Origin: Bacillus massilioanorexius
GTDB taxonomy: Bacteria; Bacillota; Bacilli; Bacillales; DSM-1321
Length of the DNA stretch: 64,000 nt
Direction of reading: 5' to 3'
Assembly: GCF_902374955.1 (NCBI RefSeq)
Contig: NZ_CABKRX010000051.1
Location: forward strand, 4,430-68,429
In this document: piece by piece, positions 18,506 through 27,893 of the stretch
Numbering within the stretch: position 1 is the first letter of the stretch
How the letters are laid out: the number at the start of each line of letters is the position of its first letter
Notes under the pieces: model-generated
Database searches by the model: none
The model's input: the letters and a program-made list of their open reading frames with translations, nothing else
Told to the model about the DNA's origin: nothing
Program-made: the position numbers and the translations under genes

Positions 18506-18543
18506 TACCTAATCCCTCTCTTTGTATAATCTATGATACCTAG

Positions 18544-18572
18544 ATTATATACCCCATAGGGTAATTTGTAAA
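18544..18572 (-). promoter_or_regulatory. Sigma-A promoter with CsoR/CstR-like operator in the spacer
   Basis: On the minus strand TTTACA (18572-18567) and TATAAT (18549-18544) are separated by exactly 17 nt. That spacer contains the inverted repeat TACCC-N4-GGGTA (18550-18563). G/C-tract palindromes of this form are typical operators of the CsoR family, which includes the persulfide sensor CstR. Repression by promoter occlusion and release by sulfane sulfur is inferred. Confidence 0.6.
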
Positions 18573-18701
18573 CTTGTACTTTATGAATATTTTTAGACAC
18601 TTGTCCCCTTAGAATATTACGACTTTCGAAATAATTTATTTTAATGTATGATAAAAAGGAAATAATTTCTGTTTTTATCTGCCCCAAGAGAGGTGTTACG
18701 T

Positions 18702-19976
18702 ATGAGACTTAGAGATTGGAATACAAATCTAAAGATTCGTTTAGGCGGAGAAGCTTTAGTAAACATTACATTTTGGATGTTTTTCCCTTTTCTAGCAATC
18801 TATTTTTCAGAAGAGTTTGGCAAAATAACCGCAGGATTACTTTTAATTATATCGCAAAGCTTTTCTGTGGTTGCCAATTTAATGGGAGGCTATTGTGCCG
18901 ATCGTTTCGGTAGAAAGCGAATGATGGTTATTTCAACGGCTGGGCAGGGAATTGCTTATTTAATCTTTGCCTATTCTTCATCTCCATGGCTCGATTCTGC
19001 AGCCATCGGATTTATTTGCTTCTCGATTGTAAGTATCTTTAGTTCATTTTATTGGCCTGCCAGTCAAGCAATGATAGCAGACGTTGTAGACGAGAAATAC
19101 AGAAGCGGTGTTTTTGCTATTTTTTACACATCCGTAAATATGGCTGTAGTAATTGGACCTATTATCGGAAGCCTATTTTACGAAAACTATCGTTTTGAAT
19201 TATTATTGCTTTCAGCCATTATGAATCTACTTCTTAGTTTTATTTTATCAAAATGGATTGTTGAAACCGCACCTAATGTACTTAATAAGCAAGAAAAAAC
19301 TGATCAGCCTATGAGTGGTCTACAATTTTTAAAATCACAAATTCAAGACTATGGTGTTATCGTAAAAGACCGTACATTTTTGCTTTTTATCATTGCTGGT
19401 ATTTTTGCAGCTATGACCTTTTTACAACTAGATTTACTTTTCCCTGTCTACATTAAAGATGTCGTTGATAATCAAACATTATTAACACTTGGAAACTTTA
19501 GTTTAGAGGTTACTGGTGAACAAGCATTTGGATTGATTGTTTCTTTAAATGGATTATTTGTCGTACTCTTTACAATTTCCGTCTCTAGGTGGATGGAGAT
19601 GTATAAAGAAAAAAATGTATTTATTGCTTCATCTCTTGTTTATGGCTTTTCGATGTTAACAATGGGAAGTACACATTTAGTATGGGGATTCGTCCTTGCT
19701 ATTGCTATCTTCTCATTTGGTGAGTTAATGACCGTTGGTATTCAGAACAATTTCATTTCTAAACTCGCTCCAGAGAGCATGAGGGGACAATATTTTGCTG
19801 CTGCCAGTTTGCGTCATACAATTGGTAGAATGTTAGCACCAATTGCCATACCGATGACAGATTGGTTTGGTAATACAGCTACCTTTATCATATTATGTGG
19901 TTTAACTGTATTTAGCGGATTTTTATATTTCGTAATGTTCAAGCTTTATGATAAACAAAAGCAATTAGCAATTTAG
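18702..19976 (+). CDS. MFS drug-efflux-type transporter
   Basis: 424 residues, 12 predicted membrane helices, DHA1-type major facilitator. The loop 2-3 motif GGYCADRFGRKRM and the motif C-like stretch NMAVVIGPIIG mark it as a proton-coupled exporter. Substrate unknown. The ATG at 18702 is served by AGAGAGG; a GTG three codons earlier overlaps that site. It is divergent from the CoA-disulfide reductase gene, sharing a 196-nt spacer that includes the operator-like site. Confidence 0.8.
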   Translation: MRLRDWNTNLKIRLGGEALVNITFWMFFPFLAIYFSEEFGKITAGLLLIISQSFSVVANLMGGYCADRFGRKRMMVISTAGQGIAYLIFAYSSSPWLDSAAIGFICFSIVSIFSSFYWPASQAMIADVVDEKYRSGVFAIFYTSVNMAVVIGPIIGSLFYENYRFELLLLSAIMNLLLSFILSKWIVETAPNVLNKQEKTDQPMSGLQFLKSQIQDYGVIVKDRTFLLFIIAGIFAAMTFLQLDLLFPVYIKDVVDNQTLLTLGNFSLEVTGEQAFGLIVSLNGLFVVLFTISVSRWMEMYKEKNVFIASSLVYGFSMLTMGSTHLVWGFVLAIAIFSFGELMTVGIQNNFISKLAPESMRGQYFAAASLRHTIGRMLAPIAIPMTDWFGNTATFIILCGLTVFSGFLYFVMFKLYDKQKQLAI

Positions 19977-20188
19977 GAATAAGAACAAAGTTCAAGTCTC
20001 TTCTTCAGAGCTACTTTCATTAAGCAGAATATTTATGAAATTCCTTAAACCATGCTAGGATAATAGGAGAAAGAATGAGCACCTTTTTCTGCTTCAAACA
20101 TATAGAAGTATGGATGTGCTCTGCTTCACCTAGATTCATCTACATCGACATTTATTTGATATCATATCTTTTAAAAAGGAGATTTTTC

Positions 20189-20737
20189 ATGAATTTAAAC
20201 AATTGGTTTGAAAAAGGATTAACAACTGAAGAATATATACAATACATGCAAGTAAATAAAGAAAATATGCTTCATATTCAAGAACAGTTTTCACTTCAAT
20301 TGATAGCTGAAGCAGAACGATTAAAAAATCGGAACCTCCGTGCATTAGTACTAACAGCTGATTGGTGTGGCGATGCTATGGTGAACCTTCCAATTTTCAC
20401 GGAAATTGCCCGTGCTGCTCATATGGATATCAGATTCTTTATCAGAGATGAAAATCTTGAACTAATGGATCAATATTTAACCAATGGAACAGCTCGTTCA
20501 ATCCCTATTATTGTTCTAATTAATGAGAATGGTGAAGAAGTAGCTAAATGGGGACCTCGTGCAAAAAACGTACAAATCATGGTTGACGAAATGAAAAAGG
20601 AGCTACCTGAATCTGATGATTCTTCACATCAAGAAGCACTTAAAGAGTTCTATAGCAAAATCGGGAAATTATACACAACAGACTCATCCATTTGGAAAAT
20701 TATCGAAAAAGATATGATTGAGACTTTTACAAAATAA
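20189..20737 (+). CDS. Thioredoxin-like protein with a single WCGD cysteine
   Basis: 182 residues of the Thioredoxin_9-like family. The active region reads TADWCGDAMVNLP, with one cysteine instead of the CxxC pair, so disulfide exchange would need a monothiol mechanism or the role may be binding only. The cis-proline region is ARSIPIIVLI. Start at 20189 follows AAAAGGAG; a longer upstream frame has no ribosome binding site. Cytosolic; function unknown. The 212 nt before it hold no recognisable feature. Confidence 0.75.
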   Translation: MNLNNWFEKGLTTEEYIQYMQVNKENMLHIQEQFSLQLIAEAERLKNRNLRALVLTADWCGDAMVNLPIFTEIARAAHMDIRFFIRDENLELMDQYLTNGTARSIPIIVLINENGEEVAKWGPRAKNVQIMVDEMKKELPESDDSSHQEALKEFYSKIGKLYTTDSSIWKIIEKDMIETFTK

Positions 20738-20750
20738 TTCGAATGAGAAA

Positions 20751-20937
20751 CAAAAGAGGGTGTCCAAAAAGGAAAATGCAATGGACACCCTCTTACATTT
20801 TATAGTCGAGGTATGTAAAATCAGCTTTTTTAGAAAGTAAGTACACACTCATGCAAAACGTATCAATAAATGTAGATCACATAAAGCGTAAGGGCCAATG
20901 AAAAGAGATAAAAATCACTTTTCATACAGCCCCTTTT
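20751..20937 (+). repeat. Dispersed terminator-like repeat, copy B
   Basis: It starts with a perfect 10-bp hairpin (GAGGGTGTCC / GGACACCCTC, 20756-20792) and ends with the AGGGCC...AGCCCC hairpin plus TTTTT (20891-20936). The middle, ATCAGCTTTTTTAGAAAGTA, is shared with copy C. It terminates the thioredoxin-like gene, and its end hairpin overlaps the last codons of the convergent acyl-CoA ligase gene. Confidence 0.75.
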
Positions 20938-22406
20938 TGTTGTAGACATTTTTTATCTATTTTTCCTACATGTGTTTTAGGTAGACTATCAATAAAATGA
21001 AATACTTTAGGTATTTTATATTTTGCTAGTAATGACTCACAATAGTTTACTAATTCTACTGTTTGAAGATTCGAACAACTGCTGACAATAAACGCTGTAA
21101 CCATTTCTCCCCACTTCTCATCTTTTACTCCTATAACTGCTGCTTCCTCAACAGAAGGATGAGAGAGAAGAGCCTGCTCTACTTCTATAGGGTAAACATT
21201 TTCACCACCCGATATAATCATATCCTTTTTTCTACCGACAATATAGAAATAACCCTCTTCATCCATTTTAGCTAAATCTCCTGTATACAACCAACCATTT
21301 TGATACACGTCTTGATATGCTTCTTCATTATGCCAATAACCTGAAAATGTGTGTGCACCTGATATCAATAATTCACCAACTTTTTCTGCTTCTGATATCA
21401 ATAACTCTCCATCCATTATTTTCACATTATTTAATATCATAGGTCTTCCAACAGAACCTTTTTTTTGAATGGATTCATCTATTGAAATAAAAAAGTTATT
21501 AGGACCTGCTTCAGATAAACCATAACCTTCTTTAAACGGTAATCCCTTTTTCTCAAAGGCATGATAAATTTCAATTGGGCAAGGAGCTCCCCCTGACAAA
21601 AACGCCTTCATAGAAGGAAATGAAGATTGTTGAAAATAGGGAGTTGCAATCATAGAATGATACATAGTTGGTACAAATAAAGCAATTGTACAAGAATACA
21701 AATCTAGATATCGTGCAGCTTGTTCTGCCTCAAAGTCCTCATTGTAAACAACTGTTCCACCAGCTAATAAAATAGGAAGCGTAAGAGCATTTAGTCCTCC
21801 TGTATGAAACATCGGCAATGAAGTTAGCGTAATTTCTGCTGAACTTAAATTCCAACTCACAATTGTATTAAGTGCATTCATAAGAATATTTTCTCTTGAA
21901 AGAATAACTCCTTTAGGATTACCTGTTGTACCTCCTGTATAAATTAGAACTACAGGTAAATGTTGCTCCCCATGAAAATCCTTGCTCTTTGCTCTTTTGG
22001 CATACTTCATTTCTTTGTAATAAAGACTGTTGATTTTTATAATATGTGTAGAAAGGTCAATTATAGATACATGATTGAATGTACTATGGACACCTATTAT
22101 TTTTGGATTGCAATCCTTTATAATATAATCTAATTCAGCTGTCGCTAAACGCCAATTTAATGGTACAAATATGGCTCCAATCTTATAGCAAGCAAATAAA
22201 AAGTCAAAATAACAAATATGATTAACAGCTAAAAGAGCAATACGATCACCTTTACATACACCTTTACTTAAAAAGTATCCTGCTAGATGCTCTGCTCTAT
22301 CATTTAATTGTTTATACGTCCATCCTTCACTATACCCTGCATCACGAACCGCGATATGATTTGGTGTGAGTGAAGAACGCTTAAATAACCAATCACCTGA
22401 GAACAA
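20922..22406 (-). CDS. Acyl-CoA synthetase (ANL superfamily), last gene of the LIV operon
   Basis: 494-residue AMP-forming ligase that activates a carboxylic acid to its CoA thioester. Motifs: P-loop YTGGTTGNPKG, A5 motif GYGLSEAGP, A7 YTGDLA, and the C-terminal catalytic lysine in VGKIDKK. The start is a TTG at 22406 with GAGGGGG upstream. Length and motifs fit medium/long-chain or aryl acyl-CoA synthetases; the substrate cannot be read. The final codons (KGAV) and stop lie inside repeat copy B. Operon position suggests it activates the compound imported by the ABC system. Confidence 0.88.
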   Translation of the reverse strand: MFSGDWLFKRSSLTPNHIAVRDAGYSEGWTYKQLNDRAEHLAGYFLSKGVCKGDRIALLAVNHICYFDFLFACYKIGAIFVPLNWRLATAELDYIIKDCNPKIIGVHSTFNHVSIIDLSTHIIKINSLYYKEMKYAKRAKSKDFHGEQHLPVVLIYTGGTTGNPKGVILSRENILMNALNTIVSWNLSSAEITLTSLPMFHTGGLNALTLPILLAGGTVVYNEDFEAEQAARYLDLYSCTIALFVPTMYHSMIATPYFQQSSFPSMKAFLSGGAPCPIEIYHAFEKKGLPFKEGYGLSEAGPNNFFISIDESIQKKGSVGRPMILNNVKIMDGELLISEAEKVGELLISGAHTFSGYWHNEEAYQDVYQNGWLYTGDLAKMDEEGYFYIVGRKKDMIISGGENVYPIEVEQALLSHPSVEEAAVIGVKDEKWGEMVTAFIVSSCSNLQTVELVNYCESLLAKYKIPKVFHFIDSLPKTHVGKIDKKCLQQKGAV

Positions 22407-22474
22407 ATAAATAACCCCCTCATTCGTCTATAGATCTATAGTAAAATGAGAGAGTTACATATCAGTTACACTTT

Positions 22475-23215
22475 TTACATCATAATACCGCCATCAACAT
22501 GTAACACATTACCATTTATATAATTGGCTTCATCAGAAGCTAAATATAAATAAGCATTGGCAATATCCTCAGGTTTTCCTAGTCTTTGTAGTGGAATCAA
22601 CATTTTTAGCTGAGCAATTATATGGTCAGGTACTGTTTCTACCATAGATGTTTCAATAAAGCCTGGAGCAACAGCATTAACTGTTATTCCTTTTCTTCCA
22701 AGTTCTTTAGCCCATGTTTTTGTCATTCCTATCAATCCTGACTTTGCTGCGGAATAATTAGTTTGCCCTGCATTTCCATATACACCTGAAACAGATGAAG
22801 TATTTATAATTCTTCCATTGCCATTGGCTACTAAATAAGGAACAACAGCTTGTGTACAGTTAAAAACACCTGTTAAGTTCACATCAATTACACTTTGGAA
22901 GTCTTCGATAGTCATCTTCGTCAACATAGCATCTTTTGTAATTCCTGCGTTATTAATCAGTATATCTATTTTGCCAAACTTCTCAACAACCGCTTGTACC
23001 ATTTCCTGGACACTGCCTTGATCTGCAACATTTACTTTAAAAACGGATACACGATCTGTAACATTTGATAAGCTTTGGATTTTTTCTTCCGCAGACGTTT
23101 CGTTATAATCCGCAATTGCAACTTTAGCTCCTTCACTTAGAAATAACTTTACAGCTTCCCATCCAATTCCATTTGCTCCTCCAGTAATAATCGCTACTTT
23201 ATCTTGTAATTTCAT
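22475..23215 (-). CDS. Short-chain dehydrogenase/reductase (FabG-like)
   Basis: 246-residue cytosolic SDR with the cofactor motif TGGANGIG, the structural NNAG, and the catalytic Ser (TSSVSG) and YSAAK. An aspartate after the second beta strand (AIADYN) favours NAD(H) over NADP(H), unlike housekeeping FabG. It probably interconverts a 3-hydroxyacyl and 3-oxoacyl thioester, or a free alcohol and ketone, in the pathway of this operon. Spacing of 13 nt to the hydrolase upstream indicates co-transcription. Confidence 0.85.
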   Translation of the reverse strand: MKLQDKVAIITGGANGIGWEAVKLFLSEGAKVAIADYNETSAEEKIQSLSNVTDRVSVFKVNVADQGSVQEMVQAVVEKFGKIDILINNAGITKDAMLTKMTIEDFQSVIDVNLTGVFNCTQAVVPYLVANGNGRIINTSSVSGVYGNAGQTNYSAAKSGLIGMTKTWAKELGRKGITVNAVAPGFIETSMVETVPDHIIAQLKMLIPLQRLGKPEDIANAYLYLASDEANYINGNVLHVDGGIMM

Positions 23216-23228
23216 ATTTATGCCCTCT

Positions 23229-24128
23229 CTATTTATCTAAAAATTTAGTAATTTTATTATTTAGTAACTCTAAATTATCAATTAGAGGAGAGTGTCCACA
23301 ATCAACTAACTCTTCAAAACAAGCCACTTCCCCTAAATCTTCCATTGTTTCTTTCGTCATTTGATCGGTTATTACTAGATCATTATTACCCCTCAATACT
23401 AGTATCGGTATGTTTATTCGATTTGCCTTTCCACTGCCTTCTACGAGACCATTAAATGTAGCAGATATATTAAAAGTATTTAATGCATGGTACACCTCTG
23501 CTAAATTCCTTTGTGTCATCATATCTTCTACATATTCTTCATATTTTTCATACTCTGGTTGCTTATGAGAATAAATAAGACTATTCCAAATTGCTTTTAA
23601 TACTTCTCTATTTCCTGTATCATAAGCAGCTTGTATCGGAATCGTTCGAATAGAATCTCTCTTTACCTCTTCTAGGGATTTTAATCGTTCTGCTGGATTA
23701 ACATTGCCTAATTCATCGGTAGCGAAAAAAGGATATCCTCTTGTAGAAGCAGATGCTAACAAAATAAGTTTACTGCAATAGCCAGGATAATCTGCACAAA
23801 ATTCCATAGCAACAGCCCCTCCTGTTGACCAACCTATCATGGAAAAGTTTTTTAATTCTAAAACATCTACGAATAATTTGATATCATCAGCAAAATCCTT
23901 TATTTGCCGAATAGGATTATGATAAGAAGATGCTCCAAAACCTCTTAAATCGACTGCAAAAACCTTAAAAGAGGGATCCAGCTGTTCAAGAAGTATATCC
24001 CAATGTTTAGATGAAGTCATGTTTCCATGAATCAACAATAATTGTTTACTTCCTCCGTCTCTTTCACGATAACCTATGTTTTCTCCATTGGCCAACGAAA
24101 CCGTTTTCATCACAACATTTACATTCAT
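23229..24128 (-). CDS. Alpha/beta-fold hydrolase
   Basis: 299 residues with a complete catalytic set: oxyanion motif LLIHGNMTSS, nucleophile Ser in GWSTGGA, acid Asp in RGNNDLVI, His in DCGHSPL. No signal peptide, so cytosolic. The fold covers esterases, thioesterases, lactonases and C-C bond hydrolases; the sequence does not decide between them. Start follows AAAGGAGG. Its place between the KASIII-like and SDR genes suggests a thioester or beta-keto substrate. Confidence 0.82.
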   Translation of the reverse strand: MNVNVVMKTVSLANGENIGYRERDGGSKQLLLIHGNMTSSKHWDILLEQLDPSFKVFAVDLRGFGASSYHNPIRQIKDFADDIKLFVDVLELKNFSMIGWSTGGAVAMEFCADYPGYCSKLILLASASTRGYPFFATDELGNVNPAERLKSLEEVKRDSIRTIPIQAAYDTGNREVLKAIWNSLIYSHKQPEYEKYEEYVEDMMTQRNLAEVYHALNTFNISATFNGLVEGSGKANRINIPILVLRGNNDLVITDQMTKETMEDLGEVACFEELVDCGHSPLIDNLELLNNKITKFLDK

Positions 24129-24184
24129 CCTTCTTTTCCTCCTTTACCATCTTTCATAATTCATGACACTTTAAATCAAAAACG

Positions 24185-25207
24185 TTATTCCTGAATAGGT
24201 TTGCCCCATTCAATAACTGTAGCGCCCCATGCATATCCAATCCCAGCACTAACTAACACAACAATATCTCCTTCTTTAAGTTTTCCTTGTTGTTCAGCCA
24301 ATTCTAAAGAAAGAATTTGATCAATTTGACCAATGTGACCATATTCATTTAAATAGATAGATTGATCATTCCTTAAACCTAGCTCACTCAAAACAAAATC
24401 ATGTGCCGATTTCTTCATATGAAGAATGGCAAGATAATCAATTTCATCTTCAGAATGATTACTTTTCTTCAAAGCTTCTCGTATAACACGTACAAAATTT
24501 TTCATAGATTTCTCTTCCAATCGCTGCTTCATTCCGATTGGATCAAGGACATCTAACTTGTGCATGTTTTGTTCTATTGTCTGATAAGAAGTTGGATACT
24601 TAGTCCCCCCCGCCATAACAACAACATCTTCTGAAAAAGTCCCATCCGTCATAATAGAGCTTTCTAAAACAATATTTTTATCTGCTCCTTTTTGAAGGAT
24701 GATAGCTCCTCCACCTGCGCCAAGATTGAACATAAATCTTGTCCTCTCATTCTTGTAATCAATGTAATCACCATTTCTATAACCGCCTGCCAATAAAACT
24801 GTAGATATGGAGGAATCAGCTAACATCATATCCTTGGCAACCTTCATTGCCATAATGGTGGTTCCACATCGTAACGCAGTATCAAAGGCCCATGCATTAA
24901 CTGCCCCTATCTCCTGTTGTAATTTAATCGCTGCTGTCCATAATAGATATTCCTTATGCTCTTCACCAATATAAATCACTAAGTCGATATCCTTTGGATT
25001 AATATTCGCTTTAGAAATTGCTTTTCTTGCTGCTTCTATCCCCATTTGACAAGCATGGTCATCTTTTCCTGGAATTGGCTTTTTTAGAATACCTAGTTTT
25101 TTTTCGACAATTTCCTGTTGCATTCCTGCTAATTCGCTTATTTCTTTCGAAGTCGTAAATTGAGCAGGAAGATATATTCCAGTTGAAACGATTCCGATGT
25201 TATTCAT
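24185..25207 (-). CDS. KASIII-like thiolase-fold enzyme with a Cys-His-His active site
   Basis: 340 residues, clearly of the 3-oxoacyl-ACP synthase III superfamily. The nucleophile is Cys114 (DTALRCGTT) and the first active-site His is His263 (AILHMKK). At the position of the usual Asn in GNTS the sequence is YGHIGQ, giving His291. The ATG at 25207 has AAAGGAGTG at good spacing; a TTG seven codons earlier overlaps it. Sited among CoA ligase, SDR and hydrolase genes, it is unlikely to be housekeeping FabH. It may condense or cleave a pathway acyl-CoA. Confidence 0.8.
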   Translation of the reverse strand: MNNIGIVSTGIYLPAQFTTSKEISELAGMQQEIVEKKLGILKKPIPGKDDHACQMGIEAARKAISKANINPKDIDLVIYIGEEHKEYLLWTAAIKLQQEIGAVNAWAFDTALRCGTTIMAMKVAKDMMLADSSISTVLLAGGYRNGDYIDYKNERTRFMFNLGAGGGAIILQKGADKNIVLESSIMTDGTFSEDVVVMAGGTKYPTSYQTIEQNMHKLDVLDPIGMKQRLEEKSMKNFVRVIREALKKSNHSEDEIDYLAILHMKKSAHDFVLSELGLRNDQSIYLNEYGHIGQIDQILSLELAEQQGKLKEGDIVVLVSAGIGYAWGATVIEWGKPIQE

Positions 25208-25298
25208 CTGTACACTCCTTTTAAACAATTAAAAGATCCATACATCTATTAATGACTAGACTAGTCTCTTATTATTTCCATTGATGCACTTCTACTTT

Positions 25299-26309
25299 CT
25301 ATCCAGCAAGCTTGCGATCCTGATTATCAGGATTTTGTTTCTTTGGTTTTTTCCATTTATTTCGTAATAAATGGAATGCCCCGACAATGCCTTTCGGAAA
25401 AAACATGACAGCAAGAATATAAATAATCCCAAAGAAGATAATCCATCTTTCAAAAATCCAATGAATTTTTGCTAAACTCGTTAACCAATAATGGGCAACT
25501 TCAATCACACCCGATCCAATAACTGCTCCAATGATGGTTCCAACTCCACCTATAATTGTCATTAGTAATGCATCTAATGTGATATCCATTGAAAATACGC
25601 TCGTATTTACAAAGCGTAGTGAAATAGCATATAAGGAGCCAGCTATACTCGCTAATACTCCTGCTATTACACTAGCAATAATTTTGTAGTGTAATACATT
25701 ATAGCCCAATGACTCTGTTCGCTGTTCATTTTCTTTTATAGCAACTAATACTTTTCCTACAGGTGACTGAATGAATAATTTCAGAGCAAAATATATAAGT
25801 ACCATGCACACTAAACAAATCAGATAAAAACTCGTGCGGTCTCTTAATATTTCTGGGATTCGAAAAGTAAATCCATCATTCCCTGCTGTTAATGATCGCC
25901 ATTTCTCTGCACCTACATAAAATAAGTTTGCAAGTGCTAGCGTTAGCATAGCGTAAAAATGTGTTTTTAAGCGTAATGTCAACAAACCTACTAAATAGCT
26001 AATAACGGCTGCTAAAACGATTCCTATCAGTAATGACAGAAATACATAAGATAAATCGGGTTCAAATCTTTTTAGAATAATACTAGTTGAATAGGCCCCT
26101 ATTCCAAAATACATTGCATGACCGAAAGAAATTATCCCTGTAAAACCTAACAGCACGTCATAACTCATTGCAAAGACAGCAAAGATAAAAATTTGTGTAA
26201 AAATAATTAATAAATTTCGATCTTCGTAGATAAATGGAAATAACATAAAGGCTGCACAAATAAGTATAAATACAAAATTCCCTTTACCTTGATATTGTTT
26301 AATTCTCAC
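25299..26309 (-). CDS. livM: LIV-type ABC transporter permease (LivM-like)
   Basis: 336 residues, about nine to ten membrane helices, with the BPD_transp_2 domain seen in branched-chain amino acid importers (signature GFTGIISFGHAMYFGIGAY). Starts at a GTG with AAGGGGTGA upstream that overlaps the livH stop codon, so translation is coupled. Forms the inner-membrane channel with the LivH-like partner. LivM-type permeases also import amides, urea and aromatic or aliphatic acids, so the substrate is open. Confidence 0.88.
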   Translation of the reverse strand: MRIKQYQGKGNFVFILICAAFMLFPFIYEDRNLLIIFTQIFIFAVFAMSYDVLLGFTGIISFGHAMYFGIGAYSTSIILKRFEPDLSYVFLSLLIGIVLAAVISYLVGLLTLRLKTHFYAMLTLALANLFYVGAEKWRSLTAGNDGFTFRIPEILRDRTSFYLICLVCMVLIYFALKLFIQSPVGKVLVAIKENEQRTESLGYNVLHYKIIASVIAGVLASIAGSLYAISLRFVNTSVFSMDITLDALLMTIIGGVGTIIGAVIGSGVIEVAHYWLTSLAKIHWIFERWIIFFGIIYILAVMFFPKGIVGAFHLLRNKWKKPKKQNPDNQDRKLAG

Positions 26310-26313
26310 ATGA

Positions 26314-27174
26314 TCACCCCTTTGCCCTAAACAAGCCTTGTGGTTTAAAAACTAAAACAATTACCATTAAAATCATATTCACTGCAACCGCTAAGTCGGG
26401 GACAAAATAAGCCATAAAGGATCCTGATAAGCCTACCAATACAGCTGCAAAAATGGATCCATTAATATTTCCCATCCCACCAATTACAACAACTATGAAA
26501 GCTAAAATGGCATATTCCATTCCCATATCTGCATGAATAACACCTGCATACGGGGCAATTAATACGCCACTTAAAGCAGCTAAAGCTGCTCCAATCATAA
26601 ATACAAACATAAACACTCGATTAATATTAATACCGAGAGCTTGAACCATCTCTTTATTGATTACTCCTGCACGGACTATCAAACCAATTTTTGTCTTTTC
26701 CAACATATAACGAATACATGCGAACACTATTATACCTACAATAATAATGAAGGCTCGGTACTTGATAATTAACATGTCTCCCATTTCCCAACTACCTTGT
26801 AGAAACGCAGGAGGAGTAACAGCTATCTGATTCGGTCCCCAAACAACCTTTAACATCTCTGATAACACCAACATAAATCCTAAAGTAATTAAGATTTGTT
26901 GAACGTGATCGCCATATACAGGTTTAATAATCCATTTTTCTGTAATCCAGCCTAGAATAATACCTGTTAGAATAGCTGCCACTATACCTATTAGGAAGCT
27001 TCCAGTCATTAGATATAACCAAACTCCACCGTATGCTCCCCATGCGAATAATCCTCCATGAGCAAAATTTAAAACACTCATTAATCCAAAGATTAGAGTT
27101 AAGCCTGCAGCTAGCAGAAAAATTAACATACCTGTAGCTAATCCGTTAATAGTTAAATTAACTAATAACTCCAT
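26314..27174 (-). CDS. livH: LIV-type ABC transporter permease (LivH-like)
   Basis: 286 residues, about eight membrane helices, with the LivH motifs ALTLIFGLMSVLNFAHGG near the N-terminus and VIGGMGNINGS near the C-terminus. Partner of the LivM-like protein. It lies 11 nt from livF and 4 nt from livM. Start follows AAGGAGGG. Confidence 0.9.
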   Translation of the reverse strand: MELLVNLTINGLATGMLIFLLAAGLTLIFGLMSVLNFAHGGLFAWGAYGGVWLYLMTGSFLIGIVAAILTGIILGWITEKWIIKPVYGDHVQQILITLGFMLVLSEMLKVVWGPNQIAVTPPAFLQGSWEMGDMLIIKYRAFIIIVGIIVFACIRYMLEKTKIGLIVRAGVINKEMVQALGININRVFMFVFMIGAALAALSGVLIAPYAGVIHADMGMEYAILAFIVVVIGGMGNINGSIFAAVLVGLSGSFMAYFVPDLAVAVNMILMVIVLVFKPQGLFRAKG

Positions 27175-27185
27175 TTCATCCCTCC

Positions 27186-27893
27186 TTATGCAATACCTAA
27201 GTATTTTCTTCTTAGCACTTCATCCTCTATTAATTGATTCATTTTGCCGTTATACACTGTGCGCCCCTCGTCAATAATGTAAAATGAATCACCTATTTGA
27301 CTTGCCATAATAAAATTTTGTTCGACAAGTACAATCGTCGTTTTTTCCTTCATTTGTACAATTGTATCCATCACTTTCTCTACTACAATCGGTGCTAACC
27401 CTTTACTAGGTTCGTCTATCAACAGCAGCTCGCATTCATTCACATATGCTCTAGCGATAGATAACATTTGTTTTTGACCCCCACTCAATAGCCCTCCAGG
27501 TTTCTTCCAAAAGGTTTTTAAATCGGGAAATAAATCAAGAATCCATTCCATTCTTTCCTTCGTTACATCATTATCTCTTTTAATGGCTACCTTCATATTT
27601 TCTTCAACAGTTAAAGATCCAAAAATCCCTTGATCCTCTGGAACATAGCCAATTCCTTTATTAGCAATTTCATACGGCTGTTTAGTTTGAATCTCTTCAT
27701 TAAGAAATGTAATTTTACCTTTGGAAGCTCGATTCAATCCCATGATTGTTCTTAACGTAGTTGTTTTCCCAGCGCCATTTCTTCCTAATAATACTGTTAC
27801 CTCTCCACTAGGGACGACTAAAGAAACACCTTGTAAAATATGAAATTGTCCAATGAACGTTTCAACATTCTCTAAACTAAGTAGTGAATTCAT
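27186..27893 (-). CDS. livF: LIV-type ABC transporter ATPase (LivF-like)
   Basis: 235 residues with Walker A GRNGAGKTT, signature LLSGGQKQML, Walker B LLLIDEP, and the LivF-type motif IGYVPEDQGIF. Energises the importer together with LivG. It overlaps the livG end by 17 nt; start follows AGGAGG. Confidence 0.92.
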   Translation of the reverse strand: MNSLLSLENVETFIGQFHILQGVSLVVPSGEVTVLLGRNGAGKTTTLRTIMGLNRASKGKITFLNEEIQTKQPYEIANKGIGYVPEDQGIFGSLTVEENMKVAIKRDNDVTKERMEWILDLFPDLKTFWKKPGGLLSGGQKQMLSIARAYVNECELLLIDEPSKGLAPIVVEKVMDTIVQMKEKTTIVLVEQNFIMASQIGDSFYIIDEGRTVYNGKMNQLIEDEVLRRKYLGIA

